Shown here piece by piece: positions 22,815 to 32,034 of a stretch of 64,000 nucleotides of DNA. The position numbers were made by a program, and so were the translations under genes. Under the pieces are notes generated by a model, which did no database searches, was not told the origin of the DNA, and was given only the letters and a program-made list of their open reading frames with translations. The DNA lies in NCBI GenBank assembly GCA_046757925.1, contig JBHHZE010000006.1:1-64000 (forward strand), read 5' to 3'. Origin of the DNA: JAZDCZ01 sp046757925 (GTDB lineage: Bacteria > Gemmatimonadota > Gemmatimonadetes > Gemmatimonadales > GWC2-71-9). Positions within the stretch are counted from its first letter, which is position 1, and every line of letters begins with the position of its first letter.

Positions 22815-24430
22815 TGGTGTTCGATCTTCCCAACGCGCTCAGGGCCGCCCCCGTTGTGGGGTTGGTAGTCGCTCTGCTGGCCCTCTGGGCGCGGGGCGTG
22901 CGGGTGAGGCGCGCAAATTTATGGTCGAGCGGGCTTGGGCATGAAGCGCGACGGATGGGGAGATGGGGAGCTGTTCCGCTGGCATTGGCAGCTATCGCCG
23001 CCATGGCAGCGTTCGCAGGTCCGCGTTGGGGCACCAGAGTCGTGGAAACCGAAACCAAAGGTTTGAACCTGGTGCTCGCGGTAGACATATCGCGCTCCAT
23101 GCTGGCAGAGGACATGGGTCCTTCGCGACTGGACTTGGCTAAGCGCGAAGCCGGTAGAATCATTCACGACTTGAGAGGCGATCGAATCGGGTTGATCGCG
23201 TTCGCCGGCCGGAGTTTCATTATGTCGCCTCTCACCATAGATGGCAGTGCTCTGAATCTCATGGTTGAGGGTCTCGATCCCGATATTTCCAGTGCCGGCG
23301 GAACCGAATTAGCCCGTGTGTTGGTCCAGGGCCACGACCTGTTGTTGGCCAAGGAAGAAGTCGCAGACCGTGTTCTGGTCGTATTCACCGACGGGGAGGC
23401 ACACGACTCGTTGCCCGGAGTGATCAGAGCCGCCGAACGGCTGAGGCGCGACGGCGTACACGTCGTGCTCGTGGCTGAAGGAACGGTACAGCCCACGCGG
23501 ATTCCGGTTCGCGATGAAACCGGCACCTTGATCGGGTATCAGAGGGATCCGTCCGACAAGATCGTTCTGACGAAGCGACGTGACGACATAATGTCGGCGG
23601 TAGCCGATGCTACCCATGGCATGGTGGTATCCGCCGAAGAGGCGGATCAGGCGGGTGCGGTGAGAGAATTTGTCTCGGCTCTCAAACGGGTGCCGGAGGC
23701 CACAACCACCGCTGCACAGGATGTACTACGCGCATGGATTCCACTGCTGGTGGCGGTGACCCTATTGCTTGGTCAGGCTCTCACGCGGCGCACCGCTGCC
23801 TTGGTGGTCCTGGTACTTTCTGTGACGGCGACTTCCGTCGCGCAGGGGCAAGCGCCGCGCAATCCCGCCGAGGTCGCATGGATGGATGGTCGTTTCGATG
23901 AGGCTTCCCGATTGTATTTGGAGCAGGTCAGAGCGGGTGCGGGAGGGGACTCCGTTTGGTACAATGTGGGGACGGCAGGGCTCGCCGCAAATGATTCGGC
24001 GATGGCGCGGTCCGGCCTGGAACGGGCGGCCCGGTCGCTCGATCCCGGAGTGAGGTTCCGGGCAGAATACAATCTGGGTCTGCTGGAGTTGCGTCTGTCG
24101 GAAGTCGACTCGGTCAACCGGATGCAACACCTCGAGGAGGCCAGGCGACACTATGTCGATGCGCTGTTGCTGAAACCGGGAGATGTGGCGGCCAAGTGGA
24201 ACCTGGAATTGACGCTCCGGAGGATGCCACCACCACCAGAGAGCGCGCCTCCTCGCAGCCAGGGCTCAGCTGGTGAAGAGGACTCTCCACCTCCGCCCAT
24301 GCAAGGTCTGAGCGCAGCCCAGGCCGAGCAGATCCTCAATTCGGTGGCCGAAGAGGAACGCGAGACTCGGCGCAAACTCAGCCGACGTAGATCACAAACC
24401 CGTACTACACGGGGGAGGCGCGATTGGTAG
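22814..24430 (+). CDS. batB: BatB VWA protein fused to a TPR (BatC-like) domain
   Basis: 538 residues. Membrane helices near 14-28 and 52-70, a VWA domain with MIDAS DISRS (91-95), helices near 317-350, a short AQG cleavage-like site, then TPR-like repeats (about 355-470) and a Pro-rich acidic segment ending in a very basic tail. In Bacteroidota BatB and BatC are separate genes; here they are one continuous frame. The TPR part should lie in the periplasm with BatD. It is linked to batA by TGATG and to batD by a 7-base overlap. Confidence 0.9.
   Translation: MVFDLPNALRAAPVVGLVVALLALWARGVRVRRANLWSSGLGHEARRMGRWGAVPLALAAIAAMAAFAGPRWGTRVVETETKGLNLVLAVDISRSMLAEDMGPSRLDLAKREAGRIIHDLRGDRIGLIAFAGRSFIMSPLTIDGSALNLMVEGLDPDISSAGGTELARVLVQGHDLLLAKEEVADRVLVVFTDGEAHDSLPGVIRAAERLRRDGVHVVLVAEGTVQPTRIPVRDETGTLIGYQRDPSDKIVLTKRRDDIMSAVADATHGMVVSAEEADQAGAVREFVSALKRVPEATTTAAQDVLRAWIPLLVAVTLLLGQALTRRTAALVVLVLSVTATSVAQGQAPRNPAEVAWMDGRFDEASRLYLEQVRAGAGGDSVWYNVGTAGLAANDSAMARSGLERAARSLDPGVRFRAEYNLGLLELRLSEVDSVNRMQHLEEARRHYVDALLLKPGDVAAKWNLELTLRRMPPPPESAPPRSQGSAGEEDSPPPPMQGLSAAQAEQILNSVAEEERETRRKLSRRRSQTRTTRGRRDW
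24411..24418 (+). promoter_or_regulatory. Ribosome binding site supporting the TTG start of batD
   Basis: GGGGGAGG lies 5 bases before TTG at 24424, inside the end of batB. No ATG or GTG nearby would include the hydrophobic N-terminal segment. Confidence 0.65.
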
Positions 24431-26757
24431 CCGCGGTTCTGGCCATGGCGCTATCGGTCCAGCAGGTGCAAATCGACGCATCGGTGGACAGAAAGCAAGT
24501 GCTGCTGGGTGAAGAATTCATCCTGACAGTGAGGGTAACGGCCACCGGCAAGGAAGCAGTCCAGCTGATCGACCCGCTCCTGACGGGAATAGCCCTGCGG
24601 GGAACCAGTGATCGCTCCGAGGTGTCCATAAGGTCCGGCACACCCACCCGCGTCAGGACCAGAGAGCTCCGACTCAGTGCCATTAGGGCCGGGAAGGCGA
24701 CGATTGGCTCGGTGCGGGCTAGGATGGGTGACTCGGTGGTATCAACTGAGCCGATCGAAATCACTGTGGCAGCCGTGAAGTCGACGGGTGCAGAGCTGCT
24801 GGACCCTCGCATTCGCAACCTCGTTGAGAGTCATGACCCTGACTCACTTCCCGTGGACGAAGCCTACGTGGAAGTCATTACCTCCAGCGATTCTATCGTT
24901 CTTGGAGAGCAGTTCGATCTTGTCGTCGTAGCATGGTTGCCACGACCGATACGTTCTCGCCTGAGGAATCCTCCGCTGCTCAATCAGCCGGAACTGAGCG
25001 GCGCGTGGACGTATTCGGAAGGAGGTGGTCGCGCGGTAGCGCTTGGTCGACGAGTGCGCAACACGTGGTACGATCTGTACGTCAGTTATCAGGCGGTCTT
25101 CCCGCTTACGACCGGTCGTTTTGCGATCGGTCCCGCCAAGGTTTCCTACAGCCTTCCGCTCAGTTTTTCTTTCCTCAGCAGGGAGCGGAGACACGAAGTG
25201 TCAAGTGACAGCGTGTTCGTCGACGTGACAGGGCAGCCGCTGGAATCTCGACCTCCGCAATTCGATGGTGCGGCGGGAGCGGACCTCGAGTTTTCAATCG
25301 ATTCGATTCCCTCGGAACTACGTGTCGGCGAAGCGGGAAGGGTGGTGGCAACTGTGAGTGGGCGTGGCAACGTGTCTCTCTGGCCTGAGCCCCGGTTTAG
25401 GTGGCCCTCGGGTCTGCGGGTGTATCCAGAGAACGTCGAAGTCGATCTCATTCCGACGGATTCCGCTGCAGGGATAGCCGGTTCCAAGCGGTTCAAGTAC
25501 TTGGTGGTGGCAGATTCGGCAGGTGTTATGCGGGTTGGCCAGCCGACATACGAGTACTTTGATCTCGCTACTGCGGACTATGTCACGTTGCGATCGCAAC
25601 CCCTGAAGATTCTGATCACCGGACCGGTACGCGCGCCGCAACTGCTGGGTCGCGACGCTCTGCTGACAACTTCTAGGTGGGCCGGGGTCGCCCGGATGCG
25701 TATGTCGATACCTTTATGGGTGTGGCTGATCGTAGGGCTAATTCCCCCCCTGACGGTTTACTTGGTTCGGTTCGGGCCCCGGATTCGCATGAGCCGTTCC
25801 CGGGCAGTGGTGGAGAAGGTGGGAACTCTGCCGCGGGTAGGAGCCGAATTCAATGCAACACTCGAGCGGCTGGTGCGGGGCGCTGAAGTGAGGGACCGTG
25901 TGTATCTCGCAGATGCGCTCAGGGCGGCAGGGGTAGACGAACACGTGGCTATGCATGCGGCACGGGTGAGAGATAGGTTGTGGCAGGTTCAGTACGGTCC
26001 GGCCGGTGAGCTGGATCCCGAGGAACTCGTAGCCGAAATGCGGGAGGTGATCAGGGCACTGGTCGGCGCGTCGGGTGGCAACGGTACGGTGGGGCTCGCT
26101 CTGGCCAGTCTGCTGATACTCATAGTAGCTCTGGCGCCGTCGTCCCAGGCGCAGTCGGCGGAAAAGTTGTTCGAGACTGGCGCATTGCAGAATGCCGCGG
26201 ACAGCTTCGCCCGCCGCATAGCGGCGGAGCCTTGGTCAGCGGCCCACCAATACAATCTAGGGTTTGTGATGAGGCGTTTGGGTGCCGACGCCGAGGCGGA
26301 GGCGGCCTGGGTACGGGCAGCGAGGCTCGAGCCCCGTAGGAAGGCCGTCCGGAGGGCGTTGAGGGATCTTCCCAGAGGCGACATGGCTTCTCGCAAACTG
26401 ATGTGGATCTCACCGGTCACACCATCGGAGGCTATTGTCGGAGCGGCCGTGCTCTGGATTCTAGGATGGCTACTAGTGGGGTTGCGAGTGGAGCAGCCGG
26501 CGGTCGCGATTCTTGCCCTTGCGGTCATCGGCGTTGGGTACGGAACGTATGTCGAATGGCGGTATGGACAGTCGTTGGCGTTGACGGTTCCGGCGCTGGT
26601 ACCGTTACGTGAGGCCCCCTACGGGCCCGCACCGTCGCACAGATCTTTGGAACGGAGCAGCGCGGTGAAGGTCTTGGACATCAAGGGAGTATGGATATTC
26701 GTGGAGCACGGATCGGGGAGGGGGTGGGTGATGCGGTCGGAGTTGACGCCGATATAA
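24424..26757 (+). CDS. batD: BatD-BatE fusion (oxygen tolerance/adhesion scaffold)
   Basis: 777 residues. Residues 1-15 are signal-like, about 16-420 form the beta-rich BatD region, a membrane helix lies near 427-449, and a cytoplasmic segment follows. A second signal-like helix at about 556-575 ending SSQAQS begins a BatE-like unit: a TPR (about 580-640), two membrane helices (about 668-712) and an SH3-like domain (about 723-777, with GVWIFVEHGSGRGWV). BatD and BatE are normally separate, and the internal signal-like helix is the trace of the join. The TTG start has a strong RBS. The stop overlaps the mutL start by one base. Confidence 0.85.
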   Translation: MVAAVLAMALSVQQVQIDASVDRKQVLLGEEFILTVRVTATGKEAVQLIDPLLTGIALRGTSDRSEVSIRSGTPTRVRTRELRLSAIRAGKATIGSVRARMGDSVVSTEPIEITVAAVKSTGAELLDPRIRNLVESHDPDSLPVDEAYVEVITSSDSIVLGEQFDLVVVAWLPRPIRSRLRNPPLLNQPELSGAWTYSEGGGRAVALGRRVRNTWYDLYVSYQAVFPLTTGRFAIGPAKVSYSLPLSFSFLSRERRHEVSSDSVFVDVTGQPLESRPPQFDGAAGADLEFSIDSIPSELRVGEAGRVVATVSGRGNVSLWPEPRFRWPSGLRVYPENVEVDLIPTDSAAGIAGSKRFKYLVVADSAGVMRVGQPTYEYFDLATADYVTLRSQPLKILITGPVRAPQLLGRDALLTTSRWAGVARMRMSIPLWVWLIVGLIPPLTVYLVRFGPRIRMSRSRAVVEKVGTLPRVGAEFNATLERLVRGAEVRDRVYLADALRAAGVDEHVAMHAARVRDRLWQVQYGPAGELDPEELVAEMREVIRALVGASGGNGTVGLALASLLILIVALAPSSQAQSAEKLFETGALQNAADSFARRIAAEPWSAAHQYNLGFVMRRLGADAEAEAAWVRAARLEPRRKAVRRALRDLPRGDMASRKLMWISPVTPSEAIVGAAVLWILGWLLVGLRVEQPAVAILALAVIGVGYGTYVEWRYGQSLALTVPALVPLREAPYGPAPSHRSLERSSAVKVLDIKGVWIFVEHGSGRGWVMRSELTPI

Positions 26758-28472
26758 TGGGGAGGATCAGTGTCTTAGCCGATTCTGTGGCAGACCAGAT
26801 TGCTGCGGGTGAAGTGGTCGAGCGTCCTGCATCGGTTGTGAAGGAACTCGTTGAGAACTCGCTCGACGCTGGCTGTAACAACATAACGGTCGAATTGGAG
26901 GACGGAGGGAGAACTCTCATCCGAGTGGGCGATGACGGGTGTGGGATGGACCGAGATGATGTCATGCTGGCCATAGACCGTCATGCTACGAGTAAGATCG
27001 TGGTGGCCGCAGACCTGATCGGTGTTTCCACCTATGGGTTCCGGGGTGAGGCGCTCCCGGCCATAGCATCGGTCTCACGGTTCGAGTTGGAGACTGCCCG
27101 CGAGTCGACCGGTGAAGGCACGAAGATCACGGTCAAGGGTGGGCATGTCGAGTCGGTGGAAACGACTGCAAGGGGGCAGGGTACGACGGTGACAGTGAGA
27201 AACTTATTTTTCAACACTCCGGCACGCCGCAAGTTCCTTCGGTCTGGTAGAAGCGAAACGCGCGCGACGATGCAGGCTCTTACCGTGTTAGCGCTTTCCC
27301 GCCTCGAGGTATCCTTCCGCTTGACCAGTGACGGGCGGGTTCTATTGGATGCGCCGAGGGTATCTGATGTAGCAGATCGCATAGCATCGCTGTTTGGCAG
27401 ATCCACGGCCGAACAACTGGTTCGGGTGGACTACTCCACGGGTCCTGTTTCCGTCCGCGGATTCGTACAGCGCCCTGCTGAAGTAAAACAGACGGGACGG
27501 AAGGCACATTTGTTCGTGAACGGCAGGCCGTTCAAGGATCCGTTTCTGGTTCGAGCCGCAGAATCCGGCTACCGGGCTACCACGCCGCCCGGAACTCGGC
27601 CGACGTTGTTTCTGTCCATTGGGATTCCGGGTGACCAGGTGGACGTGAACGTGCATCCGGCGAAACTAGAGGTGCGGTTTCGCGATCGCATGTTGGTCGA
27701 ACGAGCAGTGGAGACTGCGGTCCGTGAATCGTTGAGACCCATTGAGGCTGCGGCTTTAATGGGATCGAGCGACCCGACCGGGAGTGCAGGGAACTGGTCA
27801 CGGCGTACCTGGAGCGGCAGCGGTGCCGGAGGAGACTGCCCACCCGATGTGGTATTGCCAGACCTCTTTGCGCCAGCGACGTCAGAGTCCCGATTCGCTC
27901 ATGTTCCACGTCGTCAGCTAATTCAGGTTCTCAACACCTATATCATCTTTGAGACGACCGACGGCATAGCGATAGTGGATCAACACTCCGCTCATGAGAG
28001 GATCCTCTACGAGCATGCGATGGCCGAATTGAACGGCTCGGCGGCAACTGCCCAGCGGCTCTTGTTGCCTCTCACGGTGGATCTGAATGCCGAGGGACTG
28101 GACGCAGTATCGGCTAACGGTGAGCTTCTCACAGCCGTGGGGTTCGAAGTAGAGGAATTCGGTGGTAGATCCGTGGTCATACACGCGGTTCCCAATCCGC
28201 ACCCACGATTCGATGCGCGACTGTGCTTCGAGGAGTTGATTGCCGATCTTTCGGTTGGAAGACTCGGCGGGTTGAATCGACTCGAAAGATTTGCGGCGAC
28301 TTTTGCGTGCAAGGCGGCGATAAAGGCCGGTCAGGTCTTGGAGCGCTCCGAAATGCAGGACCTGATAGATAGGTTGTTCGCCTGCGAACTCCCACCACAT
28401 GACGTGCACGGTCGTCCGACCATAGTCAAGCTCCCTCGGAACGAGCTGGAACGAAAATTTGGACGATCGTAA
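26757..28472 (+). CDS. mutL: DNA mismatch repair protein MutL
   Basis: 571 residues. The GHKL ATPase has IAAGEVVERPASVVKELVENSLDAG, seen as two blocks IAAGEVVERP and VKELVENSLDAG, plus GFRGEAL and NTPARRKF. The C-terminal domain carries DQHSAHERILYE from D408, which fits the MutL endonuclease motif DQHA(X)2E(X)4E with Ser for Ala, and HGRPT near the end, so a nicking MutL is likely. No mutS is in the window. The ATG overlaps the batD stop (TAATG), and miaA begins 14 bases before its end. Confidence 0.96.
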   Translation: MGRISVLADSVADQIAAGEVVERPASVVKELVENSLDAGCNNITVELEDGGRTLIRVGDDGCGMDRDDVMLAIDRHATSKIVVAADLIGVSTYGFRGEALPAIASVSRFELETARESTGEGTKITVKGGHVESVETTARGQGTTVTVRNLFFNTPARRKFLRSGRSETRATMQALTVLALSRLEVSFRLTSDGRVLLDAPRVSDVADRIASLFGRSTAEQLVRVDYSTGPVSVRGFVQRPAEVKQTGRKAHLFVNGRPFKDPFLVRAAESGYRATTPPGTRPTLFLSIGIPGDQVDVNVHPAKLEVRFRDRMLVERAVETAVRESLRPIEAAALMGSSDPTGSAGNWSRRTWSGSGAGGDCPPDVVLPDLFAPATSESRFAHVPRRQLIQVLNTYIIFETTDGIAIVDQHSAHERILYEHAMAELNGSAATAQRLLLPLTVDLNAEGLDAVSANGELLTAVGFEVEEFGGRSVVIHAVPNPHPRFDARLCFEELIADLSVGRLGGLNRLERFAATFACKAAIKAGQVLERSEMQDLIDRLFACELPPHDVHGRPTIVKLPRNELERKFGRS

Positions 28473-29382
28473 TCCTCTTGTACCTGTAATCGTTGGTCCC
28501 ACCGCGGTAGGGAAGACAGCCGTAGCAATGGCGCTCGCCCGGTTGCGGCAGATAGTTGTGATCTCGGCGGATTCACGGCAGATCTATCGCGGTCTGGACA
28601 TTGGGACCGCGAAACCTACACCGGAACAGCTCTCGCTCGTCCCGCACTACGGGATCGACATTGTTGACCCGGGCGAGCGCTACAGCGCGGGACAATTTGC
28701 GGCAGCGGGTGCCGAGTGGTTGGCTTCTCTGAAGCACGGTATCTCTGCAATCGTAGTTGGCGGAACCGGTTTTTACGTAAGGGCGCTAGCCGATGGGTTG
28801 TTCGAGGAACCGCCGATTGATTCGTGGCGGCGAGAGAAGCTACGGCGTTGGGCGACGAACGCGGGCCGCTTGGGGCACTGGGCCTCCCGGTTGGACCCGT
28901 GCTATAGTGGCGGTGGGCGCCAGCGTGCAGCGAGAACGGTCGAAGTGGCACTCCTTACGGGTCAGCCACTGTCGTGGTGGCAGGCGCGAGCGAAAACCCA
29001 TGGAGCAATGAGGCCATTCTACGTCCGATTGACGCTACCACGATCCGTGCTGCATGACCGCATCGAATCGAGAACCCTCAATATGCTGGCGTCGGGCCTG
29101 GTAGCGGAAGTCGACCGGATGCTTGCGAGTGGCGTATCTAGCGATGCGCGTGGGTTGGACGCGGTCGGTTACCGAGAGGTCGTGCGACATCTCGAGGGAG
29201 ATCTAGAGGAATCTAACCTTGCTGAGGCTATTATCATTGCTACCAGGAAGTACGCGAAACGCCAGGAAACGTGGTTCCGTCACCAATTGCCGGCAAGGAA
29301 CGTAGTGACGCTTGATGCCACTACGGCGTCCGATGCGCTGGCGGAGCGAATCGCGGAACTGTGGGACGAACAGGCGAATTAA
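28459..29382 (+). CDS. miaA: tRNA dimethylallyltransferase
   Basis: 307 residues. It adds a dimethylallyl group to A37 of tRNAs that read UNN codons. The P-loop GPTAVGKT (about 13-20), SADSRQIYRG with the catalytic DSRQ, and GGTGFYVRAL are clear, and the C-terminal KYAKRQETWFR is diagnostic. It starts at TTG inside the end of mutL (GGAACG upstream). mutL-miaA linkage is common in bacteria. The stop overlaps the bshA start by one base. Confidence 0.95.
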   Translation: MDDRNPLVPVIVGPTAVGKTAVAMALARLRQIVVISADSRQIYRGLDIGTAKPTPEQLSLVPHYGIDIVDPGERYSAGQFAAAGAEWLASLKHGISAIVVGGTGFYVRALADGLFEEPPIDSWRREKLRRWATNAGRLGHWASRLDPCYSGGGRQRAARTVEVALLTGQPLSWWQARAKTHGAMRPFYVRLTLPRSVLHDRIESRTLNMLASGLVAEVDRMLASGVSSDARGLDAVGYREVVRHLEGDLEESNLAEAIIIATRKYAKRQETWFRHQLPARNVVTLDATTASDALAERIAELWDEQAN

Positions 29383-30512
29383 TGCGAATCGGAATCACTT
29401 GCTATCCGACGTACGGGGGATCTGGGGCGGTCGCGACGGAATTGGGGCTCGCTCTGGGCCGTCGAGGACATGACGTGCACATTATCTCCTATGCCTCTCC
29501 TTTTCGACTACGGGAATTCTCCGATAGAGTGTTCTTCCACGAGGTCGATCTCAGCGCCACATATCCACTCTTGGAATATTTTCCCTACTCACTGGCCTTG
29601 GCTGTCAAACAGCATGAGATCGGTTTGAGAGAGCGGCTCGACATTCTTCACGTACATTACGCGATCCCGCACGCCCCAGCTGCTTTCTTGGCACAGCAGA
29701 TGCTGGAAGAAGATCATGGGATCAAAGTCATAACGACGCTCCACGGTACAGACATTACACTAGTTGGCCTCGAGAACTCGTTCTTCACCGTTACCAAGTT
29801 CTCTATAGAGCGGTCTGATGCGGTGACCGCCGTATCCAATTATCTGCGCGCAGAGACGTATCGAAAATTCGGGTGCAGTCGCTGTGACATCCAACATATC
29901 CCGAACTTCGTCAATCTTTCGGAATACTATCCGTCAAATGAGCGAGGTGGCGACTACGGACGGCTGGTGCCGGACGGCCATAAGATGCTTGCCCATGTTT
30001 CGAATTTTCGCGATGTGAAGCGAGTGCCGGACGTCGTCAGAATCTTTGCAGCGATCACCGGCAAGATACCAGCTGTCTTGATACTTGCCGGCGATGGACC
30101 GCAGCGACCGGAGGCGGAGGCGGAGGCGGAACGACTGGGTGTGTCAGATCGTGTCCGTTTCCTTGGAAAAATAGATACGGTCGCAGAATTGCTTCGCGCG
30201 GCCGACCTCTATCTTCTGCCAAGCGCCTCGGAGTCCTTCGGACTGAGCGCCCTCGAGGCGATGGCGTGTGGTGTTCCCGTGATAGCGAGCGACGTAGGCG
30301 GTATCCCCGAAGTCGTTCTAGACGGCGAGACCGGAATGTTAGCGCCCGTCGGCGAAGTGGCAACCATGGCGGAGAAGGCTCTTCAAGTCCTCTCCGATGA
30401 GGGACTTTTCACGCGCATGAGGCGGGCCTCGATCGAGCGCGCCAACGAGTTTTCAACTGACCGGATTGTACCACTATATGAATCCCTCTATTTGAAGGTT
30501 GTGGAGCAGTGA
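29382..30512 (+). CDS. bshA: N-acetyl-alpha-D-glucosaminyl L-malate synthase BshA
   Basis: 376 residues, GT4-family glycosyltransferase. It transfers GlcNAc from UDP-GlcNAc to L-malate in the first step of bacillithiol synthesis. The BshA-specific start MRIGITCYPTYGGSG, the PYSLALAVKQHEIG segment and HVHYAIPHA are clear, as are the GT4 EX7E-type ESFGLSALEAMACG near 290. bshB and bshC are not in the window. It is coupled to miaA by TAATG and to uppP by GTGA. Confidence 0.93.
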   Translation: MRIGITCYPTYGGSGAVATELGLALGRRGHDVHIISYASPFRLREFSDRVFFHEVDLSATYPLLEYFPYSLALAVKQHEIGLRERLDILHVHYAIPHAPAAFLAQQMLEEDHGIKVITTLHGTDITLVGLENSFFTVTKFSIERSDAVTAVSNYLRAETYRKFGCSRCDIQHIPNFVNLSEYYPSNERGGDYGRLVPDGHKMLAHVSNFRDVKRVPDVVRIFAAITGKIPAVLILAGDGPQRPEAEAEAERLGVSDRVRFLGKIDTVAELLRAADLYLLPSASESFGLSALEAMACGVPVIASDVGGIPEVVLDGETGMLAPVGEVATMAEKALQVLSDEGLFTRMRRASIERANEFSTDRIVPLYESLYLKVVEQ

Positions 30513-31297
30513 CTCTGTGGGAAGGCCTTCTGTTGGGAATTGTGCAGGGGGTGACTGAGTTTCTGCCAATATCGAGTTCTGGTCACCTCGTAGTAACTGA
30601 AGAGTTGTTTGGATTGGCAAGCCCGGGTGTTGTAGTGGAAGTAATGCTTCATGTGGCTACGTTGATGGCGGTGATATTCGTATATCGCGGCAAACTGTGG
30701 ATTCTGGTGACTGGTGTACTCACACGAGATAAGGCAGTCTGGCGCTACGTTCTGTTGCTTGTGATAGGTACGATCCCTGCCGGCCTGGTAGGTATCCTGT
30801 TCTCCGACTGGATCGAAGAGCTGTTCGGCTCTTTGATAATGGTTGGCTTGGATTTCCTGATAACGGGCGGTGTCCTATGGAGCACGGGCCGGATTCCACG
30901 GGGTACCAAGGCCCGTGAACCATCCTCACTTGCAGCCGGTGTTATCGGGCTGTCGCAGGCAGCGGCGATCCTACCCGGCATATCCCGCTCGGGCTCGACC
31001 ATCGCCTCGGCGATGTGGCTCGGAATAGAACCGGTGGATGCAGCCGAGTATTCTTTTTTGTTATCGATTCCGGTCGTTTTGGGTGCGGCGATGCTGCAAC
31101 TTCCCAATCTACCCGCTGATGTGGCCTCCGTGGGTTCTGTGTCACTGGCAGCGGGCTTCCTGGCGTCATTGGTGTCGGGAATTATGGCCATACGGTTCCT
31201 TGTTAAACTGTTGAGACGTGGGAGGTTTCACAGGTTTGCCCCCTACTGCTTCGGGATTGGCACCGCTACCATCCTGTGGGCTCTGTTTGGGCGATGA
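30509..31297 (+). CDS. uppP: Undecaprenyl-diphosphatase UppP (BacA)
   Basis: 262 residues, polytopic membrane enzyme that recycles undecaprenyl diphosphate to the monophosphate carrier for cell-wall synthesis. The motifs EFLPISSSGH (about 17-26) and PGISRSGSTI in the middle are the two conserved catalytic segments. Overproduction of this family gives bacitracin tolerance. It starts with GTG in a GTGA overlap with bshA and ends in an ATGA overlap with birA. Confidence 0.96.
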   Translation: MTLWEGLLLGIVQGVTEFLPISSSGHLVVTEELFGLASPGVVVEVMLHVATLMAVIFVYRGKLWILVTGVLTRDKAVWRYVLLLVIGTIPAGLVGILFSDWIEELFGSLIMVGLDFLITGGVLWSTGRIPRGTKAREPSSLAAGVIGLSQAAAILPGISRSGSTIASAMWLGIEPVDAAEYSFLLSIPVVLGAAMLQLPNLPADVASVGSVSLAAGFLASLVSGIMAIRFLVKLLRRGRFHRFAPYCFGIGTATILWALFGR

Positions 31298-32034
31298 TCT
31301 ACGACGGTTTGAGCCCCACTGAGCTCGCGAAGCGAATTCAGGCTCCAAATTGCGTCAGCCTGGCGAAGGTCACCAGCACGCTGGACATAATTCATGAACT
31401 GGCGTTCGAGGGCGCGCCGAGAGGAACAGTTGTTATTGCGGATGAACAGGTGGCGGGGAGGGGGAGGTTGGGCCGCAATTGGAGGAGTCCGCCCAAGATT
31501 GGAATCTGGTTGGGTTACCTCGTAAGGCCGCGGGCACGGATCGGCAGCGGAGTGCTGTCGATAAGAGTTGGTTTGACATTGGTGCAAGTTCTCAAGGATC
31601 TCAATGCAGAGGTATTTCTCAAGTGGCCCAATGACCTCATGGTTCGTGACCGCAAGATCGCTGGGGTGTTGTGCGAGGCGCGCTGGTTGCGTGACGGGTT
31701 GCAGTGGGTAGGTGTCGGAATAGGGATCAACGTTTATAGTGGTTTACCTACCGAGATATCCCATCGGGCGGCTGCCTTGGATCGGGTGTTGCCGGGCATC
31801 ACGAGGATCGATGTGCTCGGGCGCCTCGTGCCAGGCCTTCACACGATGTCGGAAGCTGAACTGCTCACGACCGAAGAACTGGAGGCCTTTGAGCAGTCAG
31901 ATTGGTTGCGTGACAGGGCTATCAAAGCTCCGGTAACCGGAATTGCGCGGGGAATAGATAGGTCAGGCGGTCTGAGAGTGGAAACCAGATCGGGAATTGA
32001 GCAAATATTTGGAGGAAGCGTTGTCGCAGCTTGA
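31294..32034 (+). CDS. birA: Biotin-[acetyl-CoA-carboxylase] ligase (class I, no HTH)
   Basis: 246 residues. It makes biotinoyl-AMP and biotinylates the carboxylase carrier. GRGRLGRNW is the nucleotide-binding loop, KWPNDLM and GIGINV are the other family signatures, and a small C-terminal beta domain follows. The N-terminal DNA-binding domain of E. coli BirA is missing, so it should not act as a repressor. It overlaps uppP by ATGA and the CPBP-like gene by 14 bases. Confidence 0.93.
   Translation: MIYDGLSPTELAKRIQAPNCVSLAKVTSTLDIIHELAFEGAPRGTVVIADEQVAGRGRLGRNWRSPPKIGIWLGYLVRPRARIGSGVLSIRVGLTLVQVLKDLNAEVFLKWPNDLMVRDRKIAGVLCEARWLRDGLQWVGVGIGINVYSGLPTEISHRAAALDRVLPGITRIDVLGRLVPGLHTMSEAELLTTEELEAFEQSDWLRDRAIKAPVTGIARGIDRSGGLRVETRSGIEQIFGGSVVAA
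32011..32015 (+). promoter_or_regulatory. Ribosome binding site supporting TTG start at 32021
   Basis: GGAGG within the end of birA, five bases before TTG 32021. It is better placed for this codon than for the TTG at 31997. Confidence 0.6.
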
